A stretch of DNA of 64,000 nucleotides from Pseudomonas morbosilactucae (GTDB taxonomy: Bacteria; Pseudomonadota; Gammaproteobacteria; Pseudomonadales; Pseudomonadaceae), in contig NZ_JALQCW010000087.1 of the NCBI RefSeq assembly GCF_023241715.1, forward strand, positions 1-64,000. Direction: 5' to 3'. The notes beneath the pieces are model-generated. The model made no database searches, was not told the DNA's origin, and was given only the letters and a program-made list of their open reading frames with translations. Made by a program: the position numbers and the translations under genes. Every line of letters begins with the position of its first letter. The first letter of the stretch is position 1. Below, one piece after another: positions 41,285 to 49,841 of the stretch.

Positions 41285-42964
41285 TCAGGCCGCTTTGGCG
41301 TCCAACTGGCTCAGGGAGCGGTTCAGGGCGCTGAACAGGGCCTTGAAGCTGGCGGTGGTGATGTTTTCATCGATACCCACGCCGTGCACGGCACGTTCAC
41401 CGTTCACTCGCAGTTCGATGTAGGCCGCAGCCTTGGCGTTGGTGCCAGCGCCGATGGCGTGCTCGTTGTAGTCCATGATCTCCACCGGAATCGGCAGGCC
41501 GGCTACCAGGGCTTCCAGGGCACCGTTGCCTTTACCGCGCCAGTGCAGGTTGGTTTCGCCCTGGCCCTTGCCCGAGACTTCCACTTCTACTGCGCTGTGG
41601 CCGTTCTCTTCCTGCAAGCGGTGGCTGACCAGCGCGTACGGGGTGTTGGCCTGCAAGTACTCGCTGTGAAGCAAGGCATGGATCTGCTGGGCGGTCATTT
41701 CCAGGCCCAGGCGGTCGGTTTCACGCTGCACCACTTGGCTGAATTCGATCTGCATGCGACGCGGCAAGCTGATGCCGTATTCCTGCTCCAGCAGGTAGGC
41801 GATGCCGCCCTTGCCGGACTGGCTGTTGACGCGGATCACGGCCTCGTAGCTGCGGCCGATGTCTGCTGGGTCGATCGGCAAGTACGGCACTTCCCACAGG
41901 GCATCGGATTTCTGCTGGGCGAAGCCCTTGCGGATTGCGTCCTGGTGGGAGCCGGAGAACGCGGTGTGCACCAGGTCGCCGACATAAGGGTGACGTGGGT
42001 GCACTGCAATCTGGTTGCACTCTTCCACGACTTTGCGCACGCCGTCGATGTCGGAGAAATCCAGTTCCGGGTTGATGCCCTGGGTGTAGAGATTCAAGGC
42101 CACGGTGACCAGGTCGACGTTACCGGTGCGTTCGCCGTTGCCGAACAGGCAGCCTTCGACACGGTCGGCGCCGGCCATCAGGCCCAACTCGGTGGCGGCT
42201 ACGCCGGTGCCACGGTCGTTGTGGGTGTGCAGGCTGATGAGCACGCTGTCACGACGGGTGATATGGCGACCGAACCATTCGATCTGGTCGGCATAGATGT
42301 TCGGCGTGGCGACTTCCACGGTGGCTGGCAGGTTGAGAATCACCTTGTTGCTTGGCGTCGGGTTCCAGACTTCGATCACCGCATCGCAGACTTCCTTGGC
42401 GAACTCCAGTTCGGTGGCGCTGAAGGTTTCTGGCGAGTACTCGAACTGCCACTGGGTTTCCGGCTGCTGGGCAGCGTATTTGACGAACAGCTTGGCAGCA
42501 TTCACCGCGATTTCTTTGACGCCTTCCTTGTCCTGGTTGAAGACAATGCGGCGGAACGATGGGCTGGTGGCGTTGTACAGGTGAACGATGGCTTTCTTCG
42601 CCCCGCGCAGGGATTCGAAGGTGCGGGCGATCAAGTCTTCACGGGCCTGGGTCAGCACCTGGATGGTGGTGTCGTCCGGGATGTGGCCGTCTTCGATCAG
42701 GGTGCGCACGAAGTCGAAATCGGTTTGCGAGGCGGCCGGGAAGGAGGCCTCGATTTCTTTCACGCCCACGGCGACCAGGGTTTTCCAGAAGCGCAGCTTC
42801 TTCACCGCATCCATCGGCTCGATCAGCGATTGGTTGCCATCACGCAAGTCGGAGCTGCACCAGATCGGCGCGGTGGTGATGGTCTTCGATGGCCAGGTGC
42901 GGTCAGGCAAGTTGATGGTCGCAAACGCACGGTACTTCGAAGACGGGTCTTTGAGCATGCTCAT
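41285..42964 (-). CDS. leuA: 2-isopropylmalate synthase
   Basis: LeuA (559 residues) condenses acetyl-CoA with 2-oxoisovalerate in the first step of leucine synthesis. The TIM-barrel part has SSDLRDGNQSLIEPMD with the metal-binding aspartate at about 45 and SLHTHNDRGTGVAATELGL with the HxH ligands. The C-terminal allosteric LeuA_dimer domain (about 430-555) contains the leucine feedback site. It is the long form usual in pseudomonads. A 355-base upstream region contains a possible leader peptide. Confidence 0.97.
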   Translation of the reverse strand: MSMLKDPSSKYRAFATINLPDRTWPSKTITTAPIWCSSDLRDGNQSLIEPMDAVKKLRFWKTLVAVGVKEIEASFPAASQTDFDFVRTLIEDGHIPDDTTIQVLTQAREDLIARTFESLRGAKKAIVHLYNATSPSFRRIVFNQDKEGVKEIAVNAAKLFVKYAAQQPETQWQFEYSPETFSATELEFAKEVCDAVIEVWNPTPSNKVILNLPATVEVATPNIYADQIEWFGRHITRRDSVLISLHTHNDRGTGVAATELGLMAGADRVEGCLFGNGERTGNVDLVTVALNLYTQGINPELDFSDIDGVRKVVEECNQIAVHPRHPYVGDLVHTAFSGSHQDAIRKGFAQQKSDALWEVPYLPIDPADIGRSYEAVIRVNSQSGKGGIAYLLEQEYGISLPRRMQIEFSQVVQRETDRLGLEMTAQQIHALLHSEYLQANTPYALVSHRLQEENGHSAVEVEVSGKGQGETNLHWRGKGNGALEALVAGLPIPVEIMDYNEHAIGAGTNAKAAAYIELRVNGERAVHGVGIDENITTASFKALFSALNRSLSQLDAKAA

Positions 42965-43055
42965 GGGGAAATCCTTATTGTCCGGGCCGAAAAGAGGCGG
43001 CCTGCCGGTGGGTCAAGAGTGAAGTGTTGACGCAGGGGGATGAGGCACCGCGATT

Positions 43056-43133
43056 CAGCCTGGCAGTCGTGCGCTGACGAGGCAGAGGCTTCGGTGTTGA
43101 CGGCGTTGAATGAGGGTGTGAGAGGTTTTCATG
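43056..43133 (-). CDS. possible leuA leader peptide
   Basis: A 25-residue frame (MKTSHTLIQRRQHRSLCLVS followed by ARLPG) ends 91 bases before the leuA start. It has four leucine codons, two of them close together (SLCL), but no uninterrupted leucine run. The region behind it can pair GGCCG with CGGCC before leuA, but I see no full terminator/antiterminator set. Upstream on the same strand a TTGACA (about 43244) with a weak -10 could be the promoter. This is a tentative call; the frame may be chance. Confidence 0.25.
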
Positions 43134-43319
43134 GCGTCAACCCTAACCACTGGGGTGGAAGATGGCAAGCAGTGGAAAAAAATTGAGAGGAATACTCGAA
43201 ATAGACGCTATATCGAGATTTTATGCTGGGTATTCTTCAATGGAATGTCAAAGATTGCGCAGTCATTCGCACCTGCGCAATCCCTGTGGGGGCGGCTTGC
43301 CAGCGGCCAGGCCTCTGGA

Positions 43320-44141
43320 TCAGGGCTGAAACGCCCCGATAAAGATCGCCGGATCGACCCGTGCATCATTCAGGCTGACGTTCCAGTGCATATGAGGCCC
43401 GGTGGCGCGACCGGTGGAGCCGACTTTGCCGACCACGGCGCCGCGGGTCAGTTGCTGGCCGACCTTCACGTCAATTTTCGACATGTGGCAGAACATGCTG
43501 ATAAAGCCCTGGCCATGATCGACGAACACGGTGTTGCCATTGAAGAAGTAGTTGCCGGTCAGGATCACCTTGCCGGCGGCTGGCGTCTTGATCGGGGTGC
43601 CTGCCGGCACGGCGAAGTCCAGGCCGGCGTGAGGGTTGCGCTCCTCACCGTTGAAAAAGCGCCGCACGCCGAACTTGCTCGACAGGGGGCCGTTCACCGG
43701 CTTGTCCAGCAACAGGTTGCTCGGGGTGTTGGGGCTGAAACTGCGGTAGGCACGGATTTGTTCGGCCAGTTCGCCGTCGATGCGTTTCAGGTCGGCGGGG
43801 TTGGGATTGACCTGGCGCTGGTTCTTCAGGGTGATCCGCTGCTCCGGGTACTTCTTGCTGCCCACGATGAAGCTCAGCGAGCGGCCGCCGGCGCTGATCT
43901 GCTGGTCGCCCGGCTTGACTGTCAGGGGGATGCCGACAATCGCCAGCCAGTTGTCCTGTTCCTTGACCACCAGCACCGGCTTGCCGTCATAGGTGGCCTT
44001 GGGCGCCTGGGTGGCGGCCCCCAGGCTGACTACGGCGACGCCACCGGGCACCGGCTTGTTCAGCAGGCGGGTGATGTAGCTGTCGGCATGGGCCGTGAAG
44101 GTCAGGCACAGCAGCAACAGGGAGCAAAGAAAACGCGGCAT
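43320..44141 (-). CDS. M23 family metallopeptidase
   Basis: A 273-residue exported peptidase with a signal peptide (LCSLLLLCLTFTAHADS, cleavage after about residue 19). The LytM/M23 domain has the zinc ligands in NPHAGLDFAVP (HxxxD type, about 186-190) and GPHMHWN (HxH, about 249-251). Such enzymes cut peptidoglycan cross-links or activate amidases. It starts three bases after xseA, on the same strand, so the two are likely co-transcribed though functionally unrelated. Confidence 0.92.
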   Translation of the reverse strand: MPRFLCSLLLLCLTFTAHADSYITRLLNKPVPGGVAVVSLGAATQAPKATYDGKPVLVVKEQDNWLAIVGIPLTVKPGDQQISAGGRSLSFIVGSKKYPEQRITLKNQRQVNPNPADLKRIDGELAEQIRAYRSFSPNTPSNLLLDKPVNGPLSSKFGVRRFFNGEERNPHAGLDFAVPAGTPIKTPAAGKVILTGNYFFNGNTVFVDHGQGFISMFCHMSKIDVKVGQQLTRGAVVGKVGSTGRATGPHMHWNVSLNDARVDPAIFIGAFQP

Positions 44142-44144
44142 GGA

Positions 44145-45524
44145 TCAATCCAGTAAAGAGAGGGTGACAGGCGTCAGGTGGTTGTCTTCGACCCGCACCT
44201 GCAGTTCGCCTTCGCCGAGCCGTGCCTTGAGGCGTTGGCCCGGGCGGGTTTGCTCGGCATTGCGAATGGCGTGGCCGCGTTCGTCCAAAAGGATGCTGTA
44301 GCCACGGCCCAGGGTCGCCAGAGGGCTGACCACGTGCAGGGTCTGCACCTGGCTTTGCAGTTGCAGGCGCCGGGATTTCAGGCCTTCGCCCATGGCCCGG
44401 GGCAGGCGTTCGGCGAGGCTTTCCAGGCGTTGACGCAACAGCGCCAGTTGGCGCCCCGGGTGTTGGCCGGCGAGTCGGGTTTCCAGGCGGATCAGGCGTT
44501 CGCGGCGGGTATTGAGGCTGCGCTCGAAGGCTCGGCGCATTCGCATGTCCAGGTCGTCCAGGCGCTGGGCTTGCTGGCGCAGGCGCTCACCGGGATGGCG
44601 CAGGCGCCGGGCCAGGCCTTCCAGGCGCAGGCGGTCGCGCATCAGGCGATCACGAATGCGCATCATCAGGCGGCGCTCAAGGCTCTCAACCCGGCGTTGC
44701 AGGTCGCTGGAATCCGGTGCCAAGAGTTCGGCCGCTGCCGAAGGCGTAGGCGCCCGAACGTCAGCCACGAAGTCGCTGATGGACACATCGGTTTCGTGGC
44801 CGACCGCGCTGACGATGGGCGTGACGCAGGCATCCACGGCCCGGGCCACGGCTTCTTCGTTGAAGCACCAAAGGTCTTCCAGGGAGCCGCCGCCGCGGGC
44901 CAGGATCAGGGCGTCGAAGCCTCGGGCATCGGCCAGCTTCAGGGCGCGGACGATCTGTGCGGTCGCCTCGCGGCCTTGAACGGCGGTAGGGATCAAGGTC
45001 AGTGCCACCTGCGGCGCACGACGGCGGAACACGCTGATGATGTCGCGAATCACCGCGCCGGTCGGTGAACTGATAATGCCGATGCGCTGCGGATGGGCCG
45101 GCAGCGGCACCTTGCGCTCGGCGCTGAACAGGCCCTCGGCGCTGAGCTTTTCCTTCAGCGCATCAAAGGCCAGGCGCAGCGCGCCATCACCGGCCGGCTC
45201 CACGGTATCGAGAATCAGCTGATAGTCGCCGCGGCCTTCGAACAGCGAAACCTTGCCGCGTACCTTGACCGCCAACCCGTCCTTGAGGGCCTGGCGGACC
45301 CGCGCCGCGTTCTGCCGGAACAGCGCGCAACGCACTTGGGCGCCGCTGTCTTTAAGGGTGAAATACACGTGGCCGGACGCCGGGCGGGCGAGGTTGGAGA
45401 TTTCGCCTTCGACCCAGATATTGCTGAACACGTCTTCCAGCAACACCCGCGCACGGCCGTTGAGTTGGCTGACAGTGAGGACTTCGCGGTCCAGGCCGAG
45501 TCTTGCAAAGGGATCTTTAATCAT
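44145..45524 (-). CDS. xseA: exodeoxyribonuclease VII large subunit
   Basis: A 459-residue nuclease subunit. It has the N-terminal OB-fold (VSQLNGRARVLLEDVFSNIW then WVEGEISNLARPASGHVYFT), the catalytic domain with PTGAVIRDIISVFRRRAP and ILARGGGSLEDLWCFN, and a long C-terminal coiled coil rich in Arg, Leu and Gln. Together with XseB it trims single-stranded DNA in repair. Length and domain order are normal; the small subunit gene is not in the window. Confidence 0.96.
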   Translation of the reverse strand: MIKDPFARLGLDREVLTVSQLNGRARVLLEDVFSNIWVEGEISNLARPASGHVYFTLKDSGAQVRCALFRQNAARVRQALKDGLAVKVRGKVSLFEGRGDYQLILDTVEPAGDGALRLAFDALKEKLSAEGLFSAERKVPLPAHPQRIGIISSPTGAVIRDIISVFRRRAPQVALTLIPTAVQGREATAQIVRALKLADARGFDALILARGGGSLEDLWCFNEEAVARAVDACVTPIVSAVGHETDVSISDFVADVRAPTPSAAAELLAPDSSDLQRRVESLERRLMMRIRDRLMRDRLRLEGLARRLRHPGERLRQQAQRLDDLDMRMRRAFERSLNTRRERLIRLETRLAGQHPGRQLALLRQRLESLAERLPRAMGEGLKSRRLQLQSQVQTLHVVSPLATLGRGYSILLDERGHAIRNAEQTRPGQRLKARLGEGELQVRVEDNHLTPVTLSLLD

Positions 45525-45584
45525 GTGGCGCAGTTTAATGGCATTCGCCTGACAATCTCCATGGATGCAACAACGGCCCAGCGG

Positions 45585-46487
45585 CTATCGCGCGACACTG
45601 GCGCGAAAATGCTCGACGAACTGCGCCACTAGGGGCGTCGGTTGTTGCCGATAGGCGAGGGCCACGGTGCTTTGGCAGGCGGCGTCTGCCAGGGGCAGGA
45701 AGTGGATATTCAGCGGTGCGATATCGCGCATCGACTCCGGCAGCAGGGCGATGCCGAAGCCGGCCTGGATCAGTTGCAATTGTGTGGTCTTGCGCGACAC
45801 CACCCGCGCGGCCTTGGGAAAGAAGCCCTGGCGCATGCACAGTTCGGCGGACAGGTAACTCAAGCCACCCCGTTGGGGGTGTGGGATGGAAATAAAGGCT
45901 TCATGTTCGAGGTCCGCCAGGTTCACCCCCTGGCCGGGCGGATGCTGCGCCAAGGGATGTTCTGGTGGCACCGCCAGCAGCAAGGGTTCGGTGAACAACG
46001 GCACAATCTGCACCCCGTCCCGCTGCCGCAGCACGGGCAGGCGCAGCAGGCCGATATCCAGCCGACCTTCGGCCAGTTCTTCCAACTGCGCTTCCGAGGA
46101 CAGCTTGAGCATGTCCATCGACACGTCGGGACAGTGTTCCAGGTAGGCACTGATGCCACTCAGCAGGCGGCCGCTCATGGGCACAGTGCTGGAGTGGCTC
46201 AGACGCAAGGTACCGCGCCGGCCCAGGCCCACCTGGGTCGCCAGCTCACTGGCCTGGTGCAATTCGGTCAGCAGGTTGCGCGCCTTGGGGAAGAAGGCTT
46301 CGCCCGCGGCGGTCAGCCGTGGCAGGCGCGAGGTGCGTTCGAACAGCGGCGTTTGCAACTGGTTTTCCAGCTCTTTGATCTGCCGGCTCAGGGCCGACTG
46401 GGCGACGAACAGCCGCTCAGCGGCGACGCTGAAACTGCCGCATTCGGCAATTTCCACGAAGTAGCGCAGTTGGCGAGTTGAGATCAC
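45585..46487 (-). CDS. LysR-type transcriptional regulator
   Basis: A 300-residue LysR regulator. The N-terminal winged helix (MISTRQLRYFVEIAECGSFS, then AAERLFVAQSALSRQIKELE) is followed by a substrate-binding domain from about 90. It is divergent from a TauE/SafE-family transporter gene, with about 100 bases between them, so it most likely controls that gene and itself. The inducer cannot be read from the sequence. Confidence 0.92.
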   Translation of the reverse strand: MISTRQLRYFVEIAECGSFSVAAERLFVAQSALSRQIKELENQLQTPLFERTSRLPRLTAAGEAFFPKARNLLTELHQASELATQVGLGRRGTLRLSHSSTVPMSGRLLSGISAYLEHCPDVSMDMLKLSSEAQLEELAEGRLDIGLLRLPVLRQRDGVQIVPLFTEPLLLAVPPEHPLAQHPPGQGVNLADLEHEAFISIPHPQRGGLSYLSAELCMRQGFFPKAARVVSRKTTQLQLIQAGFGIALLPESMRDIAPLNIHFLPLADAACQSTVALAYRQQPTPLVAQFVEHFRASVAR

Positions 46488-46588
46488 GAGTCATGCCTTT
46501 TTGCGATGGGTTGGCGACTACGACGATATTAGTCGCAAGGTTCGCGGCTGGCTAAAGTCATTCGATACCGGCTGAGGATGTGGCGCAC

Positions 46589-47356
46589 ATGGGTGTTATC
46601 GAGTTGTTGCAGCAATGGGCCTTCGGGCCCCAGGCCTGGCTGGCGATTGGCGTCGGCATCGTCCTGGCGTACATCGTGTTCGGCATCGCCGGTTTTGGCA
46701 CCGCGTTGGTGGCGGGGCCGGTCCTGATTCTGTTTATGCCGCTGTCGAAAATCGTGCCGCTGTTGGTGTTGCTGGATTTTGTCGCGGCCTTTGGCAACCT
46801 GCTGCCGTCGCGCAAGGACGTGGCCAGGGCCGAGTTGCTGCGCTTGTTGCCGTGCATGGCCGTGGGCTGCACCTTGGGCGTGATCTTCCTGCTCAACCTC
46901 AAGTCCGACCTCTTGCTGCTGTTGATGGGGCTGTTTATCAGCGCCTATGCCGTCTACAGCCTTTGGGTAAAGGCTCGGCCCACGCAGTTGGCGGCGGGCT
47001 GGGCGGTGCCCATGGGCGTGGTGGGCGGGCTGTTTGGGGCCTTGTTTGGCAGCGGCGGCTTTTTATATGCCATTTACCTCAACAGCCGTCTGCCCAAGGA
47101 GCCGGCGCGGGCTACCCAGAGCGCGCTGATCAGTTGCAGCACCTTGGTGCGCTTGAGCCTGTTCCTGATCGCCGGGGTCTATGCCGAGTTGCCTTTATTG
47201 GTGCTGGCGGGCTGTTTGCTGCCGGCCATGGCCTTGGGGTTGTGGATAGGCCGGCGCGTGACCATGAAGCTGTCTCGGGAGGCTTTTGTCCGCTTGGTGA
47301 CCTGGTTGGTGCTGGCCAGTGGCGTTGCCTTGATCGGGCGCTACCTGAGCACTTGA
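46589..47356 (+). CDS. TauE/SafE-family membrane transporter
   Basis: A 255-residue inner-membrane protein with about eight hydrophobic segments, from WLAIGVGIVLAYIVFGIAGF to the last near LVTWLVLASGVALIGRY. The TauE/SafE family (sulfite exporter-like, DUF81) fits by the repeated FG.AG.G.A and GGLFGALFGSGGFLYA loops. Members export organosulfur anions, sulfite or related compounds. I chose the ATG with GAGG upstream; an in-frame GTG lies three codons before. It is divergent from a LysR gene, the probable regulator. Confidence 0.85.
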   Translation: MGVIELLQQWAFGPQAWLAIGVGIVLAYIVFGIAGFGTALVAGPVLILFMPLSKIVPLLVLLDFVAAFGNLLPSRKDVARAELLRLLPCMAVGCTLGVIFLLNLKSDLLLLLMGLFISAYAVYSLWVKARPTQLAAGWAVPMGVVGGLFGALFGSGGFLYAIYLNSRLPKEPARATQSALISCSTLVRLSLFLIAGVYAELPLLVLAGCLLPAMALGLWIGRRVTMKLSREAFVRLVTWLVLASGVALIGRYLST

Positions 47357-47397
47357 CCTGCGGGGTTCAGGGATTAAGCTGCGGGCCTTTGAATCCG

Positions 47398-47421
47398 TTC
47401 GCCGGCAAGCCGGCTCCTACA
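47398..47421. repeat. single REP palindrome
   Basis: GTTCGCCGGCAAGCCGGCTC followed by CTAC is one REP unit. A related GGCCGGCTTTTCGGCGAAAG lies 15 bases further and may be a degenerate inverted partner. Confidence 0.7.
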
Positions 47422-47488
47422 ATTGACGATAGGGGCCGGCTTTTCGGCGAAAGCGTTTGCTCTGTTTCAGCACGTTCCAGGCTTATCC

Positions 47489-48037
47489 ATGAACTCCCAA
47501 AGCATCCTTGTCCCGAAAATTTCCACCTTGCCGGTGCATGAGCCCCGAGCCCGGGCCATTGTGCGTTGGCTGGTGCGCAAGAACATCATCGAAGAAAACC
47601 TCAGCACTTGCGGCCGCACCGGCAATCGCATGGGCCATGCCATTGCCCCTGGCGCCCGCGCGGTGGTGCTGCACCCGGAGGCATTGCCTTTTGGCGAGCC
47701 AATCAATGGCCTGGAGATCATCACCAAGCGCTGCATCTATACCCCGGCCAAGGGCTTTCTCGAAGAGGCCGGTTGCGCCGAGTGTCGACAGGAGGTCGGC
47801 GAGGCGCTGTTCGAGAGCCTGGAGGAGTGGATGCCCGGGCGCACCGACAACTTCACCTGCCCCGAGTGCGGGCATGAAGATGACATCAACGGCTTTCTGT
47901 TTCTTCAGGAGTGCGGCTTTTCCAACCTGGGGTTCATCTTCAACAACTGGGCAGAGGCGGGCTTCAAGCAGAGCTTTATCGACGAATTCGCCGACTGGCT
48001 GGACTTGCCGGTGAGTTGGGTGAAGGTCGAGCTCTAG
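47489..48037 (+). CDS. conserved hypothetical protein with two CxxC motifs
   Basis: A 182-residue soluble protein. It contains CAEC (about 96-99) and CPEC (about 125-128), which together could bind zinc as a ribbon. A conserved-looking first half has RAIVRWLVRKNIIEENLS and GHAIAPGARAVVLHPE. The C-terminal part is acidic and aromatic. I believe it is conserved in pseudomonads, where it has been given misleading transporter names, but I see no transporter feature. The role is unknown. It lies alone between a REP element and guaB. Confidence 0.75.
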   Translation: MNSQSILVPKISTLPVHEPRARAIVRWLVRKNIIEENLSTCGRTGNRMGHAIAPGARAVVLHPEALPFGEPINGLEIITKRCIYTPAKGFLEEAGCAECRQEVGEALFESLEEWMPGRTDNFTCPECGHEDDINGFLFLQECGFSNLGFIFNNWAEAGFKQSFIDEFADWLDLPVSWVKVEL

Positions 48038-48177
48038 GGCTTTCTCGGCGGGGCCGAGTTGTCGGTGAAAACCGCTGTGTGAACACTGTGGGGCCCCATT
48101 TCGCTGGCAAGCCCGCCCCAGCAGTCAGGGGCGAGATCCCCATCTATCACTCCAGCGATATTAGACAGAGTTTTACA

Positions 48178-48206
48178 TTGAGCCCGAGGGGCTGTCTCAG
48201 TATAAT
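48178..48206 (+). promoter_or_regulatory. sigma-70 promoter of guaB
   Basis: TTGAGC and TATAAT are separated by 17 bases. The -10 is perfect and lies 36 bases before the guaB start codon, which gives a short untranslated leader. Confidence 0.75.
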
Positions 48207-48242
48207 GGCGCGCTTCCATTTTCCCGCCCGGGAGCCCCCGCG

Positions 48243-49712
48243 ATGCTGCGTATCAGCCAAGAAGCCCTCACCTTTGACGACATTCTCTTAGTACCCGGTT
48301 ATTCCGAGGTGCTTCCTAACGAAGTCAGTCTGAAGACCCGTTTGACCCGTGGCATTGAGCTGAATATTCCACTGGTTTCTGCCGCCATGGACACCGTCAC
48401 TGAAGCCCGTCTGGCCATTGCCATGGCTCAGGAAGGCGGCATCGGCATCATCCACAAGAACATGACTATCGAGCAGCAGGCTGCCGAAGTGCGCAAGGTC
48501 AAGCGCTTCGAAGCCGGCGTGGTCAAGGACCCGATTACCATCGAGGCCGACGCCACCGTACGTGATCTGTTCGAACTGACCCGCCAGCACAACATCTCCG
48601 GCGTTCCGGTGCTGCACGATGGCGACCTGGTCGGCATCGTCACTTCCCGTGACGTGCGTTTCGAGAACCGTCTGGAAGCCACCGTTCGTGAAGTGATGAC
48701 GCCTAAAGAGCGCCTGGTCACTGTCAACGAAGGCGCTGACAAGAAAGACGTGCGTGAGCTGCTGCACAAACACCGTATCGAGCGTGTGCTGATCGTCGAC
48801 GCTGCCTTCACCTTGAAAGGCATGATGACCGTCAACGACATCGAGAAAGCCAAGGCTTACCCGCTGGCCAGCAAGGACGACCAAGGTCGTCTGCGAGTGG
48901 GCGCGGCCGTTGGCACCGGCAAAGACACGGGCGACCGTGTTGCCGCCCTGGTGGCTGCTGGTGTTGACGTGGTGGTGGTCGACACCGCTCACGGTCACTC
49001 CAAAGGCGTGATCGACCGCGTACGTTGGGTCAAGCAGAACTTCCCTGAAGTGCAGGTCATCGGCGGCAACATCGCCACCGGCGCTGCGGCCAAGGCCCTG
49101 GCTGAAGCCGGCGCTGACGCGGTCAAGGTCGGTATCGGCCCTGGCTCGATCTGCACCACCCGTATCGTGGCTGGCGTCGGTGTTCCGCAAATCAGCGCGA
49201 TCGCCAATGTGGCTGCTGCGCTGGAAGGCACTGGCGTGCCACTGATCGCCGACGGCGGTATCCGCTTCTCCGGTGACCTGTCCAAGGCCATCGTGGCGGG
49301 TGCTTCCTGCGTGATGATGGGCTCGATGTTCGCCGGTACCGAAGAGGCGCCAGGCGAGATCGAACTGTTCCAGGGCCGTTCCTACAAGGCTTACCGTGGC
49401 ATGGGCTCGCTGGGCGCCATGTCCCAGGCGCAAGGTTCTTCCGACCGCTACTTCCAGGACTCCTCCGCGGGTGCCGAGAAGCTGGTGCCGGAAGGTATCG
49501 AAGGCCGTGTTCCTTACAAGGGCAGCCTGACCGCCATCATCCATCAACTGATGGGTGGCCTGCGTTCCTCGATGGGTTACACCGGCAGCGCCGATATCGA
49601 AGAAATGCGCACCAAGCCTGAATTCGTGCGGATCACCGGTGCAGGCATGGCTGAGTCCCACGTGCACGACGTGCAGATCACCAAAGAAGCGCCGAATTAT
49701 CGGGTCGGCTAA
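48243..49712 (+). CDS. guaB: IMP dehydrogenase
   Basis: GuaB (489 residues) oxidises IMP to XMP, the committed step of GMP synthesis. Two CBS domains are inserted at about 90-205. The catalytic cysteine loop is GIGPGSICTTRIVAGVGVPQ (Cys near 304) and the mobile flap has YRGMGSLGAM and RVPYKGSL. guaA follows after 129 bases that contain a nested inverted repeat. Confidence 0.98.
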   Translation: MLRISQEALTFDDILLVPGYSEVLPNEVSLKTRLTRGIELNIPLVSAAMDTVTEARLAIAMAQEGGIGIIHKNMTIEQQAAEVRKVKRFEAGVVKDPITIEADATVRDLFELTRQHNISGVPVLHDGDLVGIVTSRDVRFENRLEATVREVMTPKERLVTVNEGADKKDVRELLHKHRIERVLIVDAAFTLKGMMTVNDIEKAKAYPLASKDDQGRLRVGAAVGTGKDTGDRVAALVAAGVDVVVVDTAHGHSKGVIDRVRWVKQNFPEVQVIGGNIATGAAAKALAEAGADAVKVGIGPGSICTTRIVAGVGVPQISAIANVAAALEGTGVPLIADGGIRFSGDLSKAIVAGASCVMMGSMFAGTEEAPGEIELFQGRSYKAYRGMGSLGAMSQAQGSSDRYFQDSSAGAEKLVPEGIEGRVPYKGSLTAIIHQLMGGLRSSMGYTGSADIEEMRTKPEFVRITGAGMAESHVHDVQITKEAPNYRVG

Positions 49713-49722
49713 CGCCGACAGC

Positions 49723-49825
49723 TAAAAGCCACAAGTTATAAGCTGCAAGCGGTAACTGCCTCCACGCAGTTACCGCGCAGTCCCCCTATTACTTGCAGCT
49801 TGCAGCTCGAAGCTTGCAACTGCTT
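49723..49825. repeat. nested inverted repeat between guaB and guaA
   Basis: An inner perfect 11-pair stem, GCGGTAACTGC and GCAGTTACCGC with a six-base loop, is enclosed by AAGCTGCAAG and CTTGCAGCTT. Further copies of GCTTGCA and GCAAG follow. The unit 'AGCTGCAAG' recurs in other Pseudomonas intergenic spaces and also after der (near 38637). It could slow transcription between guaB and guaA. Confidence 0.7.
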
Positions 49826-49841
49826 TTAAAGAGTTCCTCCC

